58,058 bases of DNA, from NCBI GenBank assembly GCA_034428935.1, contig DAOUHB010000240.1:1-58058 (forward strand), read 5' to 3'. This DNA is from JAAYZQ01 sp034428935 (GTDB taxonomy: Bacteria > Chloroflexota > Anaerolineae > JAAYZQ01). The notes under the pieces were generated by a model. That model was not told the origin of the DNA and searched no databases. It was given only the letters and a program-made list of their open reading frames with translations. The position numbers and the translations under genes are program-made. The number at the start of each line of letters is the position of its first letter. Positions within the stretch are counted from its first letter, which is position 1. Of the stretch, positions 15,112 through 23,036 are shown piece after piece.

Positions 15112-16305
15112 CTACTCCTTCTTCGGCCGCTGTTCCAGGAGCTTGGTCATCTCTGCCAGCCAGCGCCGCTGCTCCTGCGTCTGGAAGTTGATCTGCGACT
15201 CCAGGAACTTCCACGTGGCGTCGATCTCGGCCTGCTGATGGTCGAGGCGCTCGACCAGTTCGGTGAACTGCAGGGTGACCTGGCTGTTGCGCTTTGATTG
15301 CTCGCTCCACTGATGATCCCAGCGCAGCAGCTCCTTGCGCCAGCGCTTCTCGTTCTCCTCAACCCACTGTTCCAACTGGCGCTTCTGGCGCTCCTCGCTC
15401 AGGCGCTGGAGCTCGGCCACCTGGGTTTGATCGCGGCGGATGATCTCCTGGAAGCGCTCGATGCTCCCCACGGTCTGGCGGTCCTCCCGAAACGCCTCGG
15501 AGAACTCTTGCATGCGGGCGGCAAAGGCGTCCATCCGCTTCACCTGGGCCTCGCTCGTCTCGATCCACTCGGCGACCTGGCGCTTGAGGTGCTCGGCTTC
15601 CAGGAGCTGCTTCTCGATGAACTCGCGCTGGCCGGAGCGGATCTGCGACACGATCTCTTTCAGCTCGCCCGCGTCCCGCTCGTGGCGCTGGCTGACGTCC
15701 TCCATCATCTGCAGGCGCGAGCCGTGCTGCTCCAGCTTTTTCATGGCCTCCATCGACTCTTGCTGGAGCCGGGCAATGCGCTTGGCATCCTGCTGGCGCC
15801 CGTCCTCGAGGAAGGGAACGCCGCGCATCTTGTTGTCCACTTCCTGGCTCAGGCTGGTAATGCTCTGCTGCAAGCCCAGGACGATCTCGCCGATGCGCGC
15901 CTGCTCCGCCTTGCGCAGCCCCAACTCCTCGTCGAACCGGGGCAGCCGCTGGAGATCGCGGCGAACCTCGTTCACCGCCCGCGCGACGTTGTCGCGCTCG
16001 ATGGCCCGCACCCGTTCCGTCTCACGCGTTTCTTGCTGGCGGCGCTCGTCGGCCTGGGCAAACATCTGCACCACTTCGTCCTTGAGTTGCTGCAGAGCAC
16101 CCTGCATCTGGGCCTGCTTGAGCAACTGGGCCTGCATGCCAACCAACCGCCCCTCCAGCTCTTTGATCAGGCGGGATTGATCCTGGAGCTCTGACTCCTG
16201 GCTTGCGACCTTTTGCTGCAGGCGGATCAACTCTGCCTTGTCACGGCGATGCTCCTCGTCCAGCCAGGACGTCATCTGCATTAACTGGCCCACATCCATG
16301 CTCAT
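15112..16305 (-). CDS. Long coiled-coil protein, unknown
   Basis: A 397-residue, highly charged protein (Glu, Gln, Lys, Arg) that is almost wholly heptad-like coiled coil. There is a break around residue 160 (VDNKMRGVPFLEDG) and a Trp-rich end (WRKELLRWDHQWSEQ). It has no signal peptide or membrane helix. I chose the ATG at the 16305 end, 8 bases after GGAGG (16318-16314); a GTG five codons earlier is less well placed. It lies 36 bases after phoU and 3 before selB. I do not recognise a named family. A structural or scaffold role is only a guess. Confidence 0.8.
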   Translation of the reverse strand: MSMDVGQLMQMTSWLDEEHRRDKAELIRLQQKVASQESELQDQSRLIKELEGRLVGMQAQLLKQAQMQGALQQLKDEVVQMFAQADERRQQETRETERVRAIERDNVARAVNEVRRDLQRLPRFDEELGLRKAEQARIGEIVLGLQQSITSLSQEVDNKMRGVPFLEDGRQQDAKRIARLQQESMEAMKKLEQHGSRLQMMEDVSQRHERDAGELKEIVSQIRSGQREFIEKQLLEAEHLKRQVAEWIETSEAQVKRMDAFAARMQEFSEAFREDRQTVGSIERFQEIIRRDQTQVAELQRLSEERQKRQLEQWVEENEKRWRKELLRWDHQWSEQSKRNSQVTLQFTELVERLDHQQAEIDATWKFLESQINFQTQEQRRWLAEMTKLLEQRPKKE

Positions 16306-16341
16306 TGCCTCTGCCTCCACATCGAATGTTGTCTCTTTTTC

Positions 16342-16998
16342 CTACCGGTTCAGATCCACGATCTTGCCGTCCTGCATAAAGACCACACGCTCGGCGATGT
16401 TGGTCGTGCGGTCCGCGATCCGCTCCAGGTTGTGGGCCACCCACAAGAGATAGGTGGCCTGGGTGATGGTCCTGGGATCCTCGATCATGAAGACCAGGAG
16501 CTCGCGATACACCTGGTCATACAGGGCGTCGACGATGTCGTCCTGATCGCCGATGGCCCGCGCCGCCTCCACGTCGTGCCGGGCAAAGGCCTCCAGCGAG
16601 GCGGTCAACATGCGGCTGCTCTCGTCGGCCATGCGCGGGATGTCGATGAGGGGCTTGAGGAGGGGCTGGCCCGAGAGCTTGATGGCCAGGTTGGCAATGC
16701 CCTCGGTATAGTCGCCGATGCGCTCCAGCTCGGCGGCAATGTTCGAGATGGACAGGATGGCGCGCAGGTCGCTGGCCATGGGCTGCTGGGTCGCCAGGAG
16801 CACCAGGCACTTCTCGTCGATGTCGTGCTGCAGGTTGTTGATCTCGTCGTCGTAGGCAATGATCGCCCGTGCCAGGTCGGGGTCCTGCCTGGAAAGCGCA
16901 TCGATGGAGCGCTGGATCGAGTCGGCAACGTGCTGCCCCATCGCCAGCAGGTCCTCCAGTAGCCCGTGGATCTGATCGTCAAAAAAGCGTCGTCCCAT
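16342..16998 (-). CDS. phoU: Phosphate signalling protein PhoU
   Basis: This 218-residue all-helical protein carries two PhoU repeats. Each has the metal-binding E/DxxxD-type helix (ELERIGDYTEGIANLA near 90-105, NLERIADRTTNIAERV near 190-205). PhoU links the Pst phosphate transporter to the PhoR sensor and restrains the Pho response when phosphate is plentiful. Here it is not beside pst or phoBR genes; it sits between an L,D-transpeptidase gene (71 bases upstream) and a coiled-coil gene. Start ATG has only a modest purine-rich site upstream. Full length for the family. Confidence 0.95.
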   Translation of the reverse strand: MGRRFFDDQIHGLLEDLLAMGQHVADSIQRSIDALSRQDPDLARAIIAYDDEINNLQHDIDEKCLVLLATQQPMASDLRAILSISNIAAELERIGDYTEGIANLAIKLSGQPLLKPLIDIPRMADESSRMLTASLEAFARHDVEAARAIGDQDDIVDALYDQVYRELLVFMIEDPRTITQATYLLWVAHNLERIADRTTNIAERVVFMQDGKIVDLNR

Positions 16999-17069
16999 CG
17001 TCTTAACCCCTGCTCCATCGCTCGTCGCGGCCCTCCGCCGGGACAGCGGGGAGCGGATCTCTGGACCTC

Positions 17070-18584
17070 CTAGTAGTGAATGTCCACTTCCGTGCCCACT
17101 TCGGCCCAGTTATAGATAATCTGTGCTGCCTCGGTGCTGAGGATGATGCAGCCGTAGGAAGCCTTCTGGCCCAGGAGCCCGCCCCACATCACCGTGCCGT
17201 CGGGCCGGATGGGCAGGGCGTGGATCCCGTTTTCGATGTTGCCCACGTAATAGATCCCGAGCCAGTAGGGCATGTCGAGCTGCCAGACGTCGGAATGGGC
17301 CATGGGGATCTTGTCGAGGACCTGGTAGTGGCCGGCGGCCGTGTCGCGGCCGGGCAGGCCGGTGGAGGTGAGGAACTCGTAGATGAGGGTATCGCCCTCC
17401 CAGGCGTAAAAGCGCTGCGTCGAGATGTTGATCTCGATCCTCTTGGGCGGAAAGAGGACGTACATCACCCGGTCCAGGTGTTCCTGGGCTTGCGCGTCGT
17501 CGGGGCGCAGGGCCAGGGCGGCCTCCAGGTCCGTGCGGGCACTCTCCAGGTCGCCCTGCTCGTGCAGGGCGATGCCCCGCTCGCGATAGGCGTCGGCCAG
17601 GAGATCGACCACCTGCCGGTCGTCGGGCGAGCGGCGATTCGCCTCCGAAAGCGCGTCGATGGCGCTCGTCCAGTCGTCGCTCCCGGCGGCCGCCGTGCCC
17701 AGCTTGCGGTAGGCCTCGGTGACGGCGGCCCCCAGGCCGGGATAGTCGGGCATGCGGTCGTGGGCCTCGGCCAGGATCCCGGCGGCGGCCGCCCAGTCGC
17801 CGGCGGCCAGGGCGGCGGTGCCATCCAGGTACGACCGCGTGACCTCGCGCCAGCGGAGGGCCTCGGCGTTGCCGGGAAAGAGGACCAGGGCTTCCTCGAA
17901 ATGGCCCAGCGCCTCGCCTGCCTGCCCGGAAGAGACGAGGGACCGGCCGACCTGCATGTGGGTATCGCGGGCCCGGGCGCGCACCTCGTCGTTGGTGGGA
18001 TCGAGGCCCTGGACGATGGCGACGATCTCCAGGGCGCGGCCCCAGTTTTCGGCGGCCAGGGCGGCGTCCAACTGGGGATAGAACTGGGCGGCGACCTCGC
18101 CGGGCGTCCGGGTGGGCGTGGGCGTGGGCGCCGGCGTGGCCGTGGGCAGCAGCCGGGCGAGGCTGCTATCGACGGGGCCCCACACCAGGGCGGCGGCCAG
18201 GGCCAGGACGGCGACGAGGACCGCCAGGGCGAGGACCCCGACGTGCCAGCGGGGCCTCGCGCGCCGGGGCGCCCGCGATCCCCCGGCCAGGGAGGGCCCC
18301 AGGCGGGCCAGCTCCGACCGGGCCCGGGCGTTGCCGGGCTCCAGGCTCACCACCCGCAGCAGGTACATCTTGCGCTCCACCGGGTCGGTGGCCAGCCGGG
18401 CCAGCTCCAGCCAGGCATCGGCGCAGGCCGGGTCGTCCTGGACGGCGGCGCGCAGCAGGCGGCGAGCCTGCTCCACGTCGCCCTGCCGGGCGAGTACGCG
18501 AGCACCCTCCAACTGGACCTGGGCCAGATTTTTGGCATCGTTGCCCGTGCGAAAGCGGTGCAACCCCTCAGCCTGCCTTGACAT
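17070..18584 (-). CDS. TPR protein with C-terminal L,D-transpeptidase (YkuD) domain
   Basis: A 504-residue membrane-anchored cell-wall enzyme. Residues 1-105 are cytoplasmic TPR-like helices. A basic RRARPRW stretch precedes one transmembrane helix (about 114-136), then comes a Thr/Pro linker (147-161). More TPR repeats follow (about 165-375), and the YkuD domain covers about 380-504. The active site shows H455 (GIHALPIR) and C479 in SYGCI; the usual motif is SHGC. Such enzymes make 3-3 cross-links in peptidoglycan or attach proteins to it. ATG at 18584 was chosen because the promoter -10 box at 18613-18618 rules out the longer frame. It is first in the six-gene minus-strand operon and is divergent from the GDP-sugar operon. 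Confidence 0.9.
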   Translation of the reverse strand: MSRQAEGLHRFRTGNDAKNLAQVQLEGARVLARQGDVEQARRLLRAAVQDDPACADAWLELARLATDPVERKMYLLRVVSLEPGNARARSELARLGPSLAGGSRAPRRARPRWHVGVLALAVLVAVLALAAALVWGPVDSSLARLLPTATPAPTPTPTRTPGEVAAQFYPQLDAALAAENWGRALEIVAIVQGLDPTNDEVRARARDTHMQVGRSLVSSGQAGEALGHFEEALVLFPGNAEALRWREVTRSYLDGTAALAAGDWAAAAGILAEAHDRMPDYPGLGAAVTEAYRKLGTAAAGSDDWTSAIDALSEANRRSPDDRQVVDLLADAYRERGIALHEQGDLESARTDLEAALALRPDDAQAQEHLDRVMYVLFPPKRIEINISTQRFYAWEGDTLIYEFLTSTGLPGRDTAAGHYQVLDKIPMAHSDVWQLDMPYWLGIYYVGNIENGIHALPIRPDGTVMWGGLLGQKASYGCIILSTEAAQIIYNWAEVGTEVDIHY

Positions 18585-18612
18585 CCTGCCTGGAAACACC
18601 TCCGTGGCGCCT

Positions 18613-18641
18613 ATTATAGCATCTTTCCCCCTGGTTCGCAA
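18613..18641 (-). promoter_or_regulatory. Promoter of the L,D-transpeptidase-to-glutaredoxin operon
   Basis: Read on the minus strand: TTGCGA (18641-18636), 17 bases, TATAAT (18618-18613). Transcription would start near 18606, about 22 bases before the start codon. Confidence 0.75.
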
Positions 18642-18687
18642 CGGTATCCCGGCACCTGACGTGCCCTAGTCGCCCGCGCATTCGCCT

Positions 18688-18716
18688 TTGCGATGGGGCT
18701 GAAAGTAGGGTATAAT
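18688..18716 (+). promoter_or_regulatory. Promoter of the GDP-sugar operon
   Basis: TTGCGA (18688-18693), 17 bases, TATAAT (18711-18716). Both hexamers and the spacing are identical to the divergent promoter at 18613-18641, with 46 bases between the two -35 boxes. The leader is about 85 bases long, with no obvious hairpin terminator. Confidence 0.75.
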
Positions 18717-18807
18717 GCTTCCCGATGGCAGGGCCGAGCCGGCTCACCTGAACAGCCCGAACCGGGCAAGGCGGCCGGTTCGGACGAGTAGCTACTGGAG
18801 GTCGCCC

Positions 18808-19779
18808 TTGAAAGCACTGATCACCGGCATCTCGGGCTTTGTCGGCAGCCACCTGGCCGAGTACCTGCTGGACAATACAGACTGGGAGGTGGCCGGCACC
18901 GTCTTTGGACCGTACGGCAACATTGCCGACCTCTGTGGCACCCTGGAGCTGTACCCGGCCGAGCTGTCGCGCACCGATGTCGTGCGCTTTGTGCTGGACC
19001 AGTCGCAGCCGGACGTCATCTTTCACCTGGCCGCCCAACCCCTCGTCTCGGTCTCGCGGCACGATCCGTGGGGCACGCTGGAGACCAACATCCGCATGCA
19101 GCTCAACATCCTGGAGGTGGTCGCCCAGGACCGGCCCGACTGCCGGGTCCTGGTCGTCGGCTCGTCGGAAGAGTACGGCATGACCCGGCCCGACGAGCTG
19201 CCCATCGACGAGGACACGCCGCTGCGCCCCCTGAGCCCCTACGCCGTGAGCAAGGTGGCCCAGGACCTGTTGGGCCTCCAGTATCACCTGACCCATCACC
19301 TGCACGTGGTGCGGGCGCGGCCCTTTAACCACGTGGGGCCCCGCCAGGGCCTGGGCTTTGTGGCGCCCGACTTTGCCAGCCAGATCGCGGCCATCGAGGC
19401 GGGAAGGCAGGAACCGGTGTTGCGGGTGGGCAACCTCGACGCCCGCCGCGACTTTTGCGACGTTCGCGACGTGGTGCGCGCCTACGTGTTGCTGATCACA
19501 TCAGGCAAGCCCGGCGAGGTGTATAATATCGGCTCCGGTGAATCCCATGCCATCAAGGAAATCCTGGACACACTGCTGTCCCTTAGCCGGGTAGAGGTCG
19601 CCGTCCACCAGGACCCGGAGCGAATGCGGCCATCGGAAGTGCCGGAAGTGATCTGCGACGCCTCTCGCCTCCGGGCGGAAACGGGCTGGGAAACGACCAT
19701 CCCCTTCAGCCAGAGCATGGAGGACATCATGGAGTATTGGCGCGAGAGAGTCGGGCAGAAATCGAGTGACGAGGGTTAA
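18808..19779 (+). CDS. rmd: NAD(P)-dependent GDP-4-keto-6-deoxy-D-mannose reductase
   Basis: A 323-residue short-chain dehydrogenase of the extended sugar-nucleotide type. The nucleotide motif TGISGFVGSHL is at 6-16, the catalytic Ser lies in VVGSSEEYG (about 120), and Y145-K149 are in SPYAVSK. The next gene makes GDP-4-keto-6-deoxymannose, so this enzyme most likely reduces it to GDP-D-rhamnose; GDP-fucose synthase or a related epimerase is less likely. I chose TTG at 18808 because GGAGGT (18797-18802) lies 5 bases upstream and the protein then starts with the usual KALITG strand. The longer ATG frame at 18715 overlaps the -10 box. First gene of a seven-gene operon. Confidence 0.85.
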   Translation: MKALITGISGFVGSHLAEYLLDNTDWEVAGTVFGPYGNIADLCGTLELYPAELSRTDVVRFVLDQSQPDVIFHLAAQPLVSVSRHDPWGTLETNIRMQLNILEVVAQDRPDCRVLVVGSSEEYGMTRPDELPIDEDTPLRPLSPYAVSKVAQDLLGLQYHLTHHLHVVRARPFNHVGPRQGLGFVAPDFASQIAAIEAGRQEPVLRVGNLDARRDFCDVRDVVRAYVLLITSGKPGEVYNIGSGESHAIKEILDTLLSLSRVEVAVHQDPERMRPSEVPEVICDASRLRAETGWETTIPFSQSMEDIMEYWRERVGQKSSDEG

Positions 19780-19784
19780 GGTCG

Positions 19785-20756
19785 ATGACCAGAAGAGCGT
19801 TGGTGACAGGGATCACCGGGCAGGACGGATCCTACCTGGCCGAGTTTCTCCTCGAGAAGGGCTACGAGGTGATCGGCATGGTGCGGCGGACGAGCACCGT
19901 GAATTTCGAGCGGATCGACCACATCCAGGATCGCGTCATCCTCGTCCCGGGTGACCTGCTGGATCAGACGTCCATGATCGACATCATGAAAGAGTACAAG
20001 CCGGACGAGATCTATAACCTCGCCGCGCAGAGTTTTGTGCCCACCTCGTGGAAACAGCCGGTCTTTACCGGCAACTGCACGGCCATGGGCGTGACGCGCG
20101 TCCTGGAGGCCATGCGCAACGCCGTGCCCGAGGCTCGGTTCTACCAGGCCTCCAGCAGCGAGATGTTTGGCAAGGTCCACGAGGTGCCCCAGCGAGAGAC
20201 GACACCGTTCTATCCCCGCAGCCCCTACGGCGTGGCCAAGGTCTACGGCCACTGGATCACGGTCAACTATCGCGAGAGCTATGACCTGTACGCCTGCTCC
20301 GGCATCCTCTTTAACCACGAGAGCCCGCGGCGCGGCCTGGAGTTTGTCACGCGCAAGGTGAGCCACGGCGTGGCCCGCATCAAGCTGGGGCTGGCCAGCG
20401 AGCTGCGCCTGGGCAACCTGGAGGCCCGGCGCGACTGGGGCTTTGCCGGCGATTACGTCCAGGCCATGTGGCTCATGCTCCAGCAGGACAGGCCCGACGA
20501 TTACGTGGTGGGCACCGGGCAGACGCACTCGGTCCGCGAGCTGTGCCAGGTCGCCTTTGACCACGTGGGCCTCGACTGGGAAAAGCACGTCGTCGCCGAC
20601 CGCCAGTTCTATCGCCCCGCCGAGGTTGACCTCCTCGTCAGCGACCCGAGCAAGGCACGCCAGGACCTGGGCTGGGAGCCCCAGGTCTCTTTTGAAGGGC
20701 TCGTCCACATGATGGTAGACGCCGACTTGAAACAACTCCAGGCCACAGCTTGTTGA
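19785..20756 (+). CDS. gmd: GDP-mannose 4,6-dehydratase
   Basis: Converts GDP-D-mannose to GDP-4-keto-6-deoxy-D-mannose, using bound NADP. The 323-residue protein shows ALVTGITGQDGSYLAEFLL at the N-terminus, NLAAQSFVPTSW, the SSSEMFGK active-site loop (123-130), Y148-K152 in SPYGVAK, and FNHESPRRGLEFVTRK. All are diagnostic for Gmd. ATG at 19785 is 5 bases after the stop of the reductase gene. The pair makes a two-step route to GDP-D-rhamnose, feeding the glycosyltransferases further down the operon. Length is normal to slightly short. Confidence 0.95.
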   Translation: MTRRALVTGITGQDGSYLAEFLLEKGYEVIGMVRRTSTVNFERIDHIQDRVILVPGDLLDQTSMIDIMKEYKPDEIYNLAAQSFVPTSWKQPVFTGNCTAMGVTRVLEAMRNAVPEARFYQASSSEMFGKVHEVPQRETTPFYPRSPYGVAKVYGHWITVNYRESYDLYACSGILFNHESPRRGLEFVTRKVSHGVARIKLGLASELRLGNLEARRDWGFAGDYVQAMWLMLQQDRPDDYVVGTGQTHSVRELCQVAFDHVGLDWEKHVVADRQFYRPAEVDLLVSDPSKARQDLGWEPQVSFEGLVHMMVDADLKQLQATAC

Positions 20757-20770
20757 ACAGGAGCGAGACG

Positions 20771-22192
20771 ATGAGCGAGATCGAGTTTGGCACCGACGGC
20801 TGGCGAGGCCGCATCGCCGAGGATTACACCTTTGACAACGTGCGCCGCTGCGCGCAGGGCTTTGCCTTCTACCTGCAACAGCAGGGCAAGGTTGGCTCCA
20901 AGGTCGTGGTGGGCCACGACCGCAGATTTGGCGGCGAGCACTTTGCCGCGGCCACGGCCAAAGTCCTGGCAGCCAACGGCTTCCAGGTGCTGCTGACCGA
21001 CGGTCCGGCGCCGACGCCGGTCATCTCTTACGCGGTAGTGGCCCAGGGAGCCTCGGCGGCCGTCAACATCACGGCCAGCCACAACCCACCCACCGACAAC
21101 GGCTTCAAGGTGCGCGACGAGCACGGCGGAGCCATCGCCCCCGAGGGGCTGCGCGAGATCGAGGAGCGCATCCCTGCCGTGTCGGGCGTGAGGCGCGTGG
21201 CGCTGAGCGACGCGCTGGAGAAGGGCACCATCCGTTACTTTGACCCGGCGCCGGCCTACCTGGAACAGCTCGCCCGGATGATCGACGTGACGCCCATCAA
21301 AGAGGCGGGCCTCACCGTGGTGGTCGACGCCATGTGGGGCAACGGCGCCGGCTGGTTTCCGCGCATCCTGGACGGCGGCAAGACCCGCGTCGTGGAGATC
21401 CACTCGGCCCGCAACCCGCTCTTCCCCGACATGGTGCGCCCCGAGCCCATCCCGCCCAACGTCGACGCCGGCCTGGCCAAGATCGTCGAGGTGGGCGCCG
21501 ACGTGGGCATCATCAACGACGGCGACGCCGACCGCGTGGGCATCGGCGACGAGCACGGCCAGTTCGTCAACCAGCTCCAGGTGTATGCCCTGCTGGCCAT
21601 GTACTTTTTGGAAGTGCGGGGCGAGCGCGGCCCCATCGTCAAGACCCTGTCCACCACGTCGATGCTGGAAAAGCTGGGCAGGCTCTACAACGTGCCCGTG
21701 CACCAGACGGGGGTGGGCTTCAAGTACGTGGCGCCCAAGATGATCGAGACCGACGCCCTCATGGGCGGCGAGGAGAGCGGGGGCTATGCCTTCCGCAACC
21801 ACGTGCCCGAGAGGGACGGCATCCTGGCGGGGCTCTATTTCCTGGACCTGATGGTGCGCATGGACAAGACCCCGTCGCAGCTCATCGAGCACCTCTACAG
21901 CCAGGTGGGCCCCCACCATTACGACCGCATCGATCGCCGCTTTCCCGAGGAGTTGCGCGAGGCCACCCGGCAGCGCATCGTCGATGCCAAGCCGGCGACC
22001 ATCGGCGGGCTGCCGGTGACCGGGCTGGACACCACGGACGGCTTTAAATTCCTCCTGGGCGACGACGGCTGGCTGCTCATTCGATTCTCGGGCACCGAGC
22101 CGGTGATCCGCGTCTATACCGAGACGACCAGGGAGGACCGCGTGCAGGACATCCTGCAAGACGGCCTGCGCATTGCCGGGCTGGAGCCCTAG
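20771..22192 (+). CDS. Phosphoglucomutase/phosphomannomutase family protein
   Basis: A 473-residue alpha-D-phosphohexomutase, interconverting hexose 1- and 6-phosphates. The phosphoserine is S103 in TASHNPPTDNG, the Mg loop is DGDADR (250-255), the sugar loop GGEESGG (332-338) and the phosphate-binding loop RFSGTEPVIRVY near the C-terminus. ATG at 20771 follows AGGAG with a 7-base gap; the 7-codon longer frame overlaps gmd. In this operon it could supply mannose 1-phosphate for GDP-mannose. The GDP-mannose pyrophosphorylase needed in between is not in the window. Glucose or glucosamine substrates cannot be excluded. Confidence 0.93.
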   Translation: MSEIEFGTDGWRGRIAEDYTFDNVRRCAQGFAFYLQQQGKVGSKVVVGHDRRFGGEHFAAATAKVLAANGFQVLLTDGPAPTPVISYAVVAQGASAAVNITASHNPPTDNGFKVRDEHGGAIAPEGLREIEERIPAVSGVRRVALSDALEKGTIRYFDPAPAYLEQLARMIDVTPIKEAGLTVVVDAMWGNGAGWFPRILDGGKTRVVEIHSARNPLFPDMVRPEPIPPNVDAGLAKIVEVGADVGIINDGDADRVGIGDEHGQFVNQLQVYALLAMYFLEVRGERGPIVKTLSTTSMLEKLGRLYNVPVHQTGVGFKYVAPKMIETDALMGGEESGGYAFRNHVPERDGILAGLYFLDLMVRMDKTPSQLIEHLYSQVGPHHYDRIDRRFPEELREATRQRIVDAKPATIGGLPVTGLDTTDGFKFLLGDDGWLLIRFSGTEPVIRVYTETTREDRVQDILQDGLRIAGLEP

Positions 22193-22207
22193 CAGCGGAG
22201 CGCCATC

Positions 22208-23035
22208 GTGCTGATCGACACACACGCCCACCTCGACCTGGCGCAGTTCGACGCCGACCGCCAGGCGGTTCTGGCCAGGGCCAGCGCCGCGGGGGTGGCG
22301 ACCATGGTCACCGTCGGCGTCGACCTGGCCAGCAGCCGGCGCGCGGTGGCGCTGGCCGCCGAGAACGAGGCCATCGTCGCCGCGGTGGGCGTGCATCCCC
22401 ACGACGCCTCGACGCTGACGGGCGACACGCTGGCCGCCCTGCGCCGGCTGAGCGAGCGGCCCCGGGTGGTGGCCGTGGGCGAGATGGGCCTCGACTATTA
22501 CCGGGATCGCTCGCCCCGGGACGTGCAGCGGCGCGCCTTCCAGGCCCAGCTCGCCTGGGCGGCCCGCCTCGGCAAGCCGGTCATCATCCACGACCGCGAC
22601 GCCCACGACGACGTCCTGGGCATGTTGCAGGACTGGGCCGGGGGCCTGGCCGGGGGAGCCCTCGCCGGCCGGCCGGGCGTGCTCCACACCTTCTCGGGCG
22701 ACCTGGCCATGGCCGAAAAGGCCATCAGCCTGGGCTTTTACCTCGGCTTCTCGGGACCCGTGACGTATCAGAACGCGCGCCAGTTGCCGCGCATCGTGCA
22801 GGCCGTGCCCCTGGACCGCATCGTGGTCGAGACGGATTGCCCCTTCCTGCCGCCCCATCCCCATCGCGGCAAGCGGAACGAACCGAGCTACGTCCGGCTC
22901 GTGGCCGAGCGCGTGGCCGAGCTCAAGGGCATTTCCTTCGACGAGCTGGCGGCGGCAACGACGGCCAACGCCAGGTGGCTGTTTCAGCTCGACGATGGAA
23001 CGCCGAATGGCAAGACTGAACTGGAGAGTAGGTAG
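22208..23035 (+). CDS. tatD: TatD-family metal-dependent hydrolase/DNase
   Basis: This 275-residue TIM-barrel protein has all TatD metal ligands: H6 and H8 in DTHAHLD, E92 in VGEMGLDYY, H128 in IIHDRDA, H160 in LHTFSG, and D210 in VETDCPFLPP. TatD proteins are cytoplasmic 3'-5' exonucleases linked to DNA repair and turnover. It starts with GTG, with GGAG 7 bases upstream. It lies 15 bases after the mutase gene and ends one base before the TTG start I prefer for the next gene, so it is a housekeeping gene carried within the polysaccharide operon. Confidence 0.94.
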   Translation: MLIDTHAHLDLAQFDADRQAVLARASAAGVATMVTVGVDLASSRRAVALAAENEAIVAAVGVHPHDASTLTGDTLAALRRLSERPRVVAVGEMGLDYYRDRSPRDVQRRAFQAQLAWAARLGKPVIIHDRDAHDDVLGMLQDWAGGLAGGALAGRPGVLHTFSGDLAMAEKAISLGFYLGFSGPVTYQNARQLPRIVQAVPLDRIVVETDCPFLPPHPHRGKRNEPSYVRLVAERVAELKGISFDELAAATTANARWLFQLDDGTPNGKTELESR

Positions 23036-23036
23036 A

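Noticed and set aside
12772..15297. An 841-codon plus-strand frame
   Set aside because: Antisense to selB. The minus-strand product matches SelB from end to end, whereas this frame is repetitive Gln/Ala/Gly/Leu.
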